Source: a virus
IMG/VR virus record: IMGVR_UViG_3300031758_000112
Span: 1 to 51,999 of that record
Reading direction: 5' to 3' (one strand)
Length of the DNA: 51,999 nucleotides
A model generated the notes under the pieces. That model did no database searches and was not told the DNA's origin. It saw only the letters and a list, made by a program, of their open reading frames with translations. Position 1 is the first letter of the stretch, and the number at the start of each line of letters is the position of its first letter. This document shows, piece after piece, positions 29,248 to 35,250 of this stretch. Position numbers and translations under genes: made by a program.

Positions 29248-29742
29248 TCAGCCGCATCTTCTTGTTTTTTCGCAGAAGTCTATGAGTTCGCTTACGCCAA
29301 CAAAAGCAAAGAACGCCACAAAGAAAAGAAAACCTATTGCCAAAGCAATCTCGGTCACCTCTTCCTCTTTTTGTTTGGCTTTCTTTTCCTCGGCTTTCAG
29401 CGCACTAATCTCTTTGGCATCAGCTAAGTTCATTTCAGCTTCGCGCGCTTTGATCTTGTTCCACACGTCTATCTTGCCGGTCTGCATGAAAAGCATTTTT
29501 AGCTCTTCCTCAAAAGCACGGGCTTGCTCCAAAGCCATCTCGATCTGGAGAGCCGTCCCCATGTTCGATTTATTTTTGGAACGCTTGGCCTCAAGCATGG
29601 ATTTTGTGGCCACACTTTTTGCGTCAAACAGCTTCCCAATCATGGGCGCCAAACTTGATAAATCGTTGGCGACCTTCGCCGCCTTCTTGACCAACGAGAT
29701 AGCCGACTGTATGCCCGCAAGCGCGGTGATCGGATCAATCAT
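29248..29742 (-). CDS. Helical protein with C-terminal membrane anchor (164 aa)
   Basis: Starts MIDPITALAGIQSAISLVKK and continues in long charged helices (EAEMNLADAKEISALKAEEK), then a C-terminal hydrophobic helix (EIALAIGFLFFVAFFAFVGV) and a short basic tail. The layout repeats that of the 223-residue gene at 30064, whose N terminus (MDPLSILLAANTCVAAIKQG) is also similar, so the two look like diverged paralogues. A tail-anchored lysis or virion accessory role is possible. The start overlaps the small upstream gene by 4 bases. Confidence 0.65.
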   Translation of the reverse strand: MIDPITALAGIQSAISLVKKAAKVANDLSSLAPMIGKLFDAKSVATKSMLEAKRSKNKSNMGTALQIEMALEQARAFEEELKMLFMQTGKIDVWNKIKAREAEMNLADAKEISALKAEEKKAKQKEEEVTEIALAIGFLFFVAFFAFVGVSELIDFCEKTRRCG

Positions 29743-29891
29743 TTTCTTTCAACCTTTTTCCATTCAAGGCAAATTACTTTGCGGTTATAAACATCACCGG
29801 TCCACGACCATCGGACACAACGGTATTCAGCCTTGTCTTTGCTAACAGCTATCGGTAGAAAAAGAAAAGCCGTGAGGATTAAACATCTCAC
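29739..29891 (-). CDS. Small secreted-type protein, GTG start, overlapping a terminator (50 aa)
   Basis: The frame opens with GTG at 29891 overlapping the previous stop (GTGA) and closes in a 4-bp overlap with the next ATG (ATGA), so both ends are coupled. The product starts (M)RCLILTAFLFLPIAVSKDKA, a good signal peptide, followed by EYRCVRWSWTGDVYNRKVIC and LEWKKVERK with a possible disulphide. The intrinsic terminator at 29868-29895 covers its first codons, so the T-run of the terminator also encodes the hydrophobic signal. Family not named; the coupling and composition make it credible. Confidence 0.6.
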   Translation of the reverse strand: MRCLILTAFLFLPIAVSKDKAEYRCVRWSWTGDVYNRKVICLEWKKVERK

Positions 29892-29895
29892 GGCT
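29868..29895 (-). terminator. Intrinsic terminator inside the lysis cassette
   Basis: AGCCGTGAG (29868-29876) and CTCACGGCT (29887-29895) form a perfect 9-bp stem with a 10-base loop. On the minus strand it is followed by TTTCTTTTTCTACC, a U-rich tract, so it has the full look of a rho-independent terminator. It lies at the stop of the 29888 gene and over the start of the next small gene, which suggests partial termination or attenuation of downstream lysis genes. Confidence 0.7.
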
Positions 29896-30064
29896 CAACG
29901 GCCTTGTCTTCTTTACGGTTCTGTTGTTGGATTTCTTTACGTAGTTTTTCCATCTTCTCAATCTGCTGCTTGGCCTCGTGCTTTGTTTGCAGCACGTCCA
30001 TGTACAACAGCCCGAGAAGCGGGAGCAACAGACCCGCCAAAACCAACGCCGCTATCCAACCCAT
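29888..30064 (-). CDS. Small membrane protein with coiled-coil tail, i-spanin-like topology (58 aa)
   Basis: The ATG at 30064 shares a base with the previous stop (TGATG) and has GGTGG upstream. A longer in-frame start at 30187 would lie 124 bases inside the neighbouring gene. The short form begins MGWIAALVLAGLLLPLLGLL (one transmembrane helix) followed by a charged coiled coil (KHEAKQQIEKMEKLRKEIQQ). An N-terminal anchor with a periplasmic coiled coil is the architecture of an inner-membrane spanin (Rz). No lipoprotein partner of Rz1 type is evident, so this is topology-based only. Confidence 0.55.
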   Translation of the reverse strand: MGWIAALVLAGLLLPLLGLLYMDVLQTKHEAKQQIEKMEKLRKEIQQQNRKEDKAVEP

Positions 30065-30735
30065 CACTGTCCACCAGTCTTGCTCAAGAGGCCGAGGAGT
30101 ATCCACATATACAGGAGGCCTAGGATAGTCACCAGTAGATATACCTGCCGTTCGTTTAGGAGCCGCTCCTTTTCTTTGCGTTGCCATGATTCAGCATCTC
30201 GCTTCTTTCTTGCCTTGTCTTGCTCGGCCTTAATAATGTCACGCATCTCGAACGTTCGGCTGTACAGGGCCCCCATCTCTTTAGGAGCGCCGTATACCAT
30301 CGCCTCTCGTATTTCCACTTCCAGCGCCGTAAACTGATCTTGAACCATGAGCCGCTTTAAGGCGGCCTCCATTAAATTTGCGTCAGGATCGTAAACGTTT
30401 TTTGATCGTTCTTCTTCGGCCCTTATGTGCTCAGCAAGCTGTTCTTGCAATTTGAAGAAATGGGAAAGTTGGGTGACGATGTCTGATAGGACTTGCGTTT
30501 CGTCGACGGCAACGTAAGCCTCTTTCTTTTTCGCCACAGACTTGGGGCTTGCGGTGGGCGTTGTTCCGAAGAGCTTTGACCAGAACCCTCTGACTGCTTT
30601 GACATCTGAAGCAACTTCATCAACCGTTTTCTTAATTTCCATGAAAGACGTTTTGGCGTCTTTATACAGCTTGCATCCCTGCTTAATTGCGGCAACACAG
30701 GTATTGGCTGCCAGAAGGATGCTGAGCGGATCCAC
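30064..30735 (-). CDS. Helical protein with C-terminal membrane anchor, GTG start (223 aa)
   Basis: GTG at 30735 lies 4 bases after the upstream stop. The product runs (M)DPLSILLAANTCVAAIKQG, then a long helical region (TVDEVASDVKAVRGFWSKLF) and a C-terminal hydrophobic helix (VYLLVTILGLLYMWILLGLL). It shares start sequence and layout with the gene at 29248-29742, implying a duplication. A lysis-cassette or virion-associated membrane protein is likely; no established family is recognised. Confidence 0.65.
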   Translation of the reverse strand: MDPLSILLAANTCVAAIKQGCKLYKDAKTSFMEIKKTVDEVASDVKAVRGFWSKLFGTTPTASPKSVAKKKEAYVAVDETQVLSDIVTQLSHFFKLQEQLAEHIRAEEERSKNVYDPDANLMEAALKRLMVQDQFTALEVEIREAMVYGAPKEMGALYSRTFEMRDIIKAEQDKARKKRDAESWQRKEKERLLNERQVYLLVTILGLLYMWILLGLLSKTGGQ

Positions 30736-30739
30736 ATCG

Positions 30740-30937
30740 TTACAGCCCTAAAAGTTTTTTCACAAACTCGGCTGCAACACCGGGTCCAAGCAAGACGGCC
30801 AAGATCACTGCGTACAAAAGGTACTCAATCTTGGTCATACGCTGGTCCCCTTTTTTCAGGGACATTGATATAGCGTTGTATCGTTCTGCGCAAATGGCTT
30901 CGTGCACGGCTACCCTCTTATCGATGTCGGCTTCCAT
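30740..30937 (-). CDS. XhlA-like membrane-associated lysis protein (65 aa)
   Basis: An N-terminal amphipathic helix (MEADIDKRVAVHEAICAERY) is followed by KIEYLLYAVILAVLLGPGVA (one transmembrane helix) and a basic end (KKLLGL). This resembles the XhlA/hemolysin-type phage lysis accessory proteins. It is first in the lysis cassette, directly after the tail-fibre assembly gene. A simple class III holin is the alternative. Confidence 0.55.
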   Translation of the reverse strand: MEADIDKRVAVHEAICAERYNAISMSLKKGDQRMTKIEYLLYAVILAVLLGPGVAAEFVKKLLGL

Positions 30938-30940
30938 TTA

Positions 30941-31270
30941 TCATTCCGGTTTAGTTGGCCAAGTGATTGTCCAAGGGAAGCCCACTTGTGTTGGCACGTC
31001 GCGCAGCGCTTGACAGTAATCCTTCCACTCTTGTGAGGGTGTCAGGTCACTGCGAAAACGCCAGTCAGTATCAGCAAGCAATTTGTTGCGCTCAAAGCGC
31101 ATTAAGTTGCTTTGGAATTGCTGAGAGGCCTTGGCTGTAAATTCTTTGTCAACATCAGCAACAACCCAGCCTGTGCCAACCCAACAACGTTGAGACTCGT
31201 TGTAAACAATCTCCGTCAGCGACTCTTCAATCACATCGCCTTCAGGCGTTAAGAGTTGATAGTTAGACAT
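30941..31270 (-). CDS. Tail-fibre assembly chaperone-like protein (109 aa)
   Basis: The C-terminal half (RNKLLADTDWRFRSDLTPSQ, then WKDYCQALRDVPTQVGFPWT and ITWPTKP) is the typical phage tail assembly chaperone motif, with the RN-x-LL-x-x-(S/T)DW, LRD(I/V)P and FP...WP signatures. Such proteins help fold fibres or are fused to their ends. It directly follows the beta-rich fibre/spike gene at 31272-32879, its probable client. Confidence 0.8.
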   Translation of the reverse strand: MSNYQLLTPEGDVIEESLTEIVYNESQRCWVGTGWVVADVDKEFTAKASQQFQSNLMRFERNKLLADTDWRFRSDLTPSQEWKDYCQALRDVPTQVGFPWTITWPTKPE

Positions 31271-31271
31271 T

Positions 31272-32879
31272 TCAAGTCATCCCAAAAAGATTTGCCGTCG
31301 AACCAATCACATTGCCTTTTGTCCCGGGCACCACTGTTGCGCGATTGTCAAAGTTGCCGCCCGATGAGTAGTTAGAAGTTAATTGATAAGTGCCCTTTGT
31401 AGTAAGCCGCACAGATCCATCAGCACTTACAGAATTCAAGGCCACACCCACAACAGACTTGCGCAAATTGTTGATCGTGTACGAACTAGGTTGGGACGAC
31501 ATAACCTTGCGCGAGACATGTATATTTCCGCTTGTAAAAAAGCTATAAATACTGGTTTGACTATTAGACGTTTGTACTACGATTACACTGCCGGATGTTG
31601 CGCCTGACATGTCGCAAACCAAATATTTTTGATCATAAGATGTGCTGTCATCATTGTTGCCCACATTAAAGACACCAAAAAAACCACCACCAAAATAAGT
31701 TGCATCTGGTCCGCACATAGCTACTGAGTTACTGCCTGCTGAATTCCCCCCTGAAACGGCGTTGTTTGAAATATTTCCACCCGCGTCTGAAAAAGTCAAA
31801 AGCCTAATGCTGCCGCTACTCCAAATTACAGTGGCAAAACCAGAACCAAAGCGACACAAACCGGGCCAAGTTGTTGACGAATTTGGAGCGTTTGAAGTCA
31901 AATTGATGTTACTAATCAGAGACAAATCAGAATTGCACAAATAAGCGTGAAGATATGATGTGCTGTTGTTCGCGTAGATTTTTACTATTTTTCCGCCAGA
32001 CAACTCTATGACATTATTGTCATCAAAATTTCCTCTAGCAAGGTTAGTTCCGGAGCTGGCTATGTTGACTTGTGAACCAACTCTGACACCACTAGAGTCG
32101 TATTTAGATATTGAACTTCTGTTGTTTTGAGCGCTGTACCAACCCACCACAAAACCGCCAGCCGCCAAAGGACAAACAGAAAAGTAAAAGGCATTGCTAC
32201 TGGCTTCGACAGCTGTTGTAGATCCTTGCAGCGTGCCTGATGAGTTGTATCGCCGAAAACTCAAAGGGTAAGGATTAACAGACCCGTTTCTCAAAATGAC
32301 AAATTCGCCATTGCTTAAATGTGAAAGCGTCCAGTACTCAGGGGTGCTGCTTTGAGAGTCTGTAAAAACCTCAAATTCCGCAGCTACTGGTGTGCCATCA
32401 TTGTTGTAAATTCTAGCTTTGACTGTAGTGCTAAAAGCCCAAGCGACAACAAATTTGTTTTGTCCGGGCAGTGAAGAAACTCTTGTGCAAGCTACGCTTG
32501 CATCCGTAGAAACTTTAACTCTGGAAATAACTGTGCCGTTACCAATATTGCGAACTACAAAATTTACATCACTGCTTTGAGTAGTTCCGTCGCCGGCATA
32601 AGTGTGAACAATATTTCCATTACTTAACTCACAAGAGGACCTATATCGATAGCCGGTATTGGGTCCGTAACTTCCGCTAGACTCAAAATTTGAAGAAGCA
32701 GAAATAGTCGTTGCGCCCGCAGTGGTTGAATTGTTTGTACTAAAAGCAAGATCTACGTTTGCTTTTACCGCCCGGCCACCATCAGTATTGATGACAAGAT
32801 CCCCGGCCGCAATCGTTGCTCCGGCAGTCATTGTGACGACACCTAAATCGTCCGTTTGTGTTGATGCTATGCGTCCCAT
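31272..32879 (-). CDS. Beta-rich tail fibre or spike protein (535 aa)
   Basis: The N terminus (MGRIASTQTDDLGVVTMTAG) suggests an attachment segment. The body is a series of strand repeats with LSNGNIVHTY, LSNGEFVILRNGS, LAAGGFVVGWYS and related motifs, the pattern of a beta-propeller-type receptor-binding domain. It is rich in Ser, Thr, Asn and Gly and visibly more AT-rich than adjacent genes, which may mark exchange of a host-range module. The chaperone-like gene follows immediately. Confidence 0.7.
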   Translation of the reverse strand: MGRIASTQTDDLGVVTMTAGATIAAGDLVINTDGGRAVKANVDLAFSTNNSTTAGATTISASSNFESSGSYGPNTGYRYRSSCELSNGNIVHTYAGDGTTQSSDVNFVVRNIGNGTVISRVKVSTDASVACTRVSSLPGQNKFVVAWAFSTTVKARIYNNDGTPVAAEFEVFTDSQSSTPEYWTLSHLSNGEFVILRNGSVNPYPLSFRRYNSSGTLQGSTTAVEASSNAFYFSVCPLAAGGFVVGWYSAQNNRSSISKYDSSGVRVGSQVNIASSGTNLARGNFDDNNVIELSGGKIVKIYANNSTSYLHAYLCNSDLSLISNINLTSNAPNSSTTWPGLCRFGSGFATVIWSSGSIRLLTFSDAGGNISNNAVSGGNSAGSNSVAMCGPDATYFGGGFFGVFNVGNNDDSTSYDQKYLVCDMSGATSGSVIVVQTSNSQTSIYSFFTSGNIHVSRKVMSSQPSSYTINNLRKSVVGVALNSVSADGSVRLTTKGTYQLTSNYSSGGNFDNRATVVPGTKGNVIGSTANLFGMT

Positions 32880-32881
32880 GA

Positions 32882-33193
32882 TTAGTCCTCGTATCCGTAA
32901 ACATTGACAGAAACATCTGCTGTACTAGCAAATGCCACCAAATTCTTTGTTGCAGAAGCAACAACGCCTGTTCGCTCAATCACACCATTGCCTTCAAGCA
33001 CGGTGTCGTACTCAATGTACTCAGCGTTAGTTGGTGTTCCAGAAGCGGCCACAGCCAATCTAATTGTGGCTTGTGTTGAACTGCGATTGCACACACTCAC
33101 ATTGAATGTTCCAATCTTCGCAACAGGCACGGTGTAAACCGTGGTGTTTGTCGTTGCGGCCAAAGCTGATTGACCTAGTGTTCCTGATGCCAT
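32882..33193 (-). CDS. Small beta-rich virion protein (103 aa)
   Basis: Product MASGTLGQSALAATTNTTVY... contains TVPVAKIGTFNVSVCNRSST, then a run of strands. It reads as a single beta-sandwich domain, as found in phage tail-tip or decoration proteins. Its fold pattern resembles the 116-residue protein at 34897-35247. It lies among fibre genes, so a fibre-associated role is likely. Confidence 0.6.
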   Translation of the reverse strand: MASGTLGQSALAATTNTTVYTVPVAKIGTFNVSVCNRSSTQATIRLAVAASGTPTNAEYIEYDTVLEGNGVIERTGVVASATKNLVAFASTADVSVNVYGYED

Positions 33194-33207
33194 GGTAAGA
33201 GCTCCTA

Positions 33208-33648
33208 TTAAAAGCCAGAAAAGAAATAACCTTTTGCGTTAGAAAAACTAACGGCCGCGTCAGCCCAAGTTGGCGCAGCCGCGCCCGCAGAAGTAAGCAC
33301 TTGGCCCGACGTACCCGCAGCCAGCATCTGTGTTGTGCCTGCGGCTGATTGGTAAGGGATCGTGCCAGCAGAACCGCCGGCCAAATTAGTTGCTGTAGTG
33401 GCTGAAGCAGGAGTAGCCCACGAAGGTGCACCAACCCCGTTTGTTTGCAACACTTGGCCAGCTGTACCAACAGCCAACATCTGCGTTGTGCCGCTTGCTG
33501 ACTGATAAGGAATCGTGCCGTTGGAACCACCAGCAATGTTGGTTGCGCTACCCACGGCTCCGCTAATGTTTGCCGCCGGGATGGCCGATGGGTTGTCAAG
33601 GACCCCACCGGTCGAGACCGTCGTTGCTAGTGTTTTTGCTTTAGACAT
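33208..33648 (-). CDS. Tail-fibre segment with a two-copy internal repeat (146 aa)
   Basis: Two copies of a ~42-residue repeat are seen, each containing GTIPYQSA-(S/A)-GTTQML, then GQVL and a (P)-(S/T)-W ending. This repeat is frequent in tail-fibre shafts. The N terminus resembles a short attachment segment and the C terminus ends in GYFFSGF. It may be a small fibre or a fragment that joins a larger fibre. It overlaps the next gene upstream by 8 bases. Confidence 0.65.
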   Translation of the reverse strand: MSKAKTLATTVSTGGVLDNPSAIPAANISGAVGSATNIAGGSNGTIPYQSASGTTQMLAVGTAGQVLQTNGVGAPSWATPASATTATNLAGGSAGTIPYQSAAGTTQMLAAGTSGQVLTSAGAAAPTWADAAVSFSNAKGYFFSGF

Positions 33649-34009
33649 TTGGTGTCACCTCGATCCATGAAGTTGTTGCTTCGTCCCATGCGTAACTTTT
33701 ACCGTCGTTAGGAGCCGCAATTGGTGCTTCCCAACAGCAGGTGTTCTCGTTTAACAACCAGCTTGCGTATGGCTTAGGCGAGATAAACGCGTCACGCTGA
33801 CCGTCATAGGTAAAACCAATGCCTGCAAAGTTTTTACGAAACGGCGTGCCGCCAAGAAGATGAACGCCACCAAGAGTGTTGTAGCTTGTTTGTTTATAGA
33901 CGTCGCCGGTTCTTTCAGTAAGTTCTGTTTCCTTGCCGTCGTCCTCTTGCCGTCCAACAGTCACAAAGACAACAATGTTGTTTGCGTCGAGTTTTGCAAA
34001 GTGCGCCAT
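33641..34009 (-). CDS. Conserved aquatic-phage virion protein (122 aa)
   Basis: MAHFAKLDANNIVVFVTVGR ... FRKNFAGIGFTYDGQRDAFI ... PKPYASWLLNENTCCWEAP is a recognisable pattern in structural proteins of cyanophages and other aquatic phages. The role is unknown; in those phages the gene is near tail-fibre or neck genes. Here it sits between the Gly-rich adhesin and the small repeat fibre. Confidence 0.65.
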   Translation of the reverse strand: MAHFAKLDANNIVVFVTVGRQEDDGKETELTERTGDVYKQTSYNTLGGVHLLGGTPFRKNFAGIGFTYDGQRDAFISPKPYASWLLNENTCCWEAPIAAPNDGKSYAWDEATTSWIEVTPNV

Positions 34010-34018
34010 GTTTTGTCC

Positions 34019-34897
34019 TTAAGAGAATAGAACCGTTTCGGATGTAGTTGATGTTGCAGTAACGGTGTATACCTTAAAACCAGAAACTGAGGTGCTAAGC
34101 GAAGAAGTAACGCCAGCAGAAAATGTTGCGGTTAAGGTGTCTGGGACGCGAATAATTACTAGACCAGACCCGCCAGCAGCGCCAGTACCAGAAGTACTAC
34201 CATCAGTGCCAGCGGCGCCGCCGCCGCCGCCAGTGTTTGCTGTGCCTGCCACACCGTTACCGGGGCCATTGCCGCCAGTACCGCCGCCGCCTGATCCACC
34301 TGATCCGCCAGCAGAGCCAGACCAACCACCGCCACCTCCAGCACCGCCTCGCGTTACTCCGCTGCCGGTTATATTGTTTGAAATACCGGCACCACCGTTG
34401 CCGCCGTTAGCGCCGCCAGAAGCAACACCGTTGGCTCCAGCACCGCCACCACCTCCACCGCCGCTACTACCGTTGCCGCCGTCAAAGCCCTGAGCTGTGG
34501 TGCCAGTTTGTGAATTTGCGCCAGCTCCGCCGCCGCCGCCGGTTCTGCTGCCGCTACCGCGTCCGCCACCAAGCGATGTAATGCTTGCAAAAACTGAACT
34601 TGACCCTTCAGCATTTAAGCCGCCGCCGGCGCCGACAACCACCGAATAGGAGTTACCTACGTACAGGGTAAGCGTAGCTTCCGCTGTTGAGTTTCGGCCC
34701 GAGGTTTGACCTACCACGTTTGTTCTGTATCCTCCAGCACCGCCACCACCAGAACCGCCAGTACCCGGAGACATGCTGGCCGTCCCGCCGCCGCCACCAA
34801 TGACAAGGTACTCAGCCGTCATTGCAGTCAAGTAAGCGGTTTCTGCCTTAAAATTGCGGATGTCTTTAAGACTATAAATTGCAGAAGTAGTAGCCAT
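34019..34897 (-). CDS. Polyglycine-rich tail adhesin (292 aa)
   Basis: After a short N terminus (MATTSAIYSLKDIRNFKAE), EYLVIGGGGG introduces a long series of Gly-rich stretches (GGNGSSGGGGGGGAGANG and others) ending in GLVIIRVPDTLTATFSAG. This is the layout of glycine-rich domains in phage adhesins such as the gp38 of S16-like phages, where polyglycine helices build a receptor-binding sandwich. It probably contributes to host recognition. The last codon overlaps the neighbouring gene. Confidence 0.75.
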   Translation of the reverse strand: MATTSAIYSLKDIRNFKAETAYLTAMTAEYLVIGGGGGTASMSPGTGGSGGGGAGGYRTNVVGQTSGRNSTAEATLTLYVGNSYSVVVGAGGGLNAEGSSSVFASITSLGGGRGSGSRTGGGGGAGANSQTGTTAQGFDGGNGSSGGGGGGGAGANGVASGGANGGNGGAGISNNITGSGVTRGGAGGGGGWSGSAGGSGGSGGGGTGGNGPGNGVAGTANTGGGGGAAGTDGSTSGTGAAGGSGLVIIRVPDTLTATFSAGVTSSLSTSVSGFKVYTVTATSTTSETVLFS

Positions 34898-35247
34898 TAG
34901 CTGAGCACCTCATAAGAGCAAACGCCATCTAATGACGCACCAGCGCTAGCCGTTAAGCGCAACGAATCTCCCTCTTCCAGATATATCGATTTGGTCAGCA
35001 CATCCACCGTGGCCCCCGGAGGAACAAGTAGTCCAAAAGCAATTTCATAAGCAGTGCTTGATCGAAACAAATCAACCGTTACCGTTACGTTAGTTCCGAC
35101 TAATGAGGCTATGTACAAGGCGTTAATTTTAAAGACTTGATTGCTGCTGCCAGCATTTGAAACAATTGCCGTGGCAGAAGTTCCAATAGCTTGAACAGAG
35201 GTCTTACCAGTAATGGTCGTGACGTTAACGATATTGGGTGCTGTCAT
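34897..35247 (-). CDS. Small beta-sandwich virion protein (116 aa)
   Basis: Product MTAPNIVNVTTITGKTSVQA ... with VFKINALYIASLVGTNVTVT and EEGDSLRLTASAG is wholly strand-rich, typical of a small phage decoration or fibre-associated domain. The length and pattern resemble the protein at 32882-33193. Its start is 3 bases from the end of the large fibre gene upstream and it overlaps the Gly-rich adhesin, so the three are expressed together. Confidence 0.6.
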   Translation of the reverse strand: MTAPNIVNVTTITGKTSVQAIGTSATAIVSNAGSSNQVFKINALYIASLVGTNVTVTVDLFRSSTAYEIAFGLLVPPGATVDVLTKSIYLEEGDSLRLTASAGASLDGVCSYEVLS

Positions 35248-35250
35248 GAT

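Noticed and set aside
30065-30187. Longer N terminus for the small membrane protein at 29888-30064
   Set aside because: It would overlap the neighbouring gene's membrane helix by 124 bases, while the ATG at 30064 is coupled to the stop (TGATG) and gives a compact anchored coiled coil. The long form remains possible.
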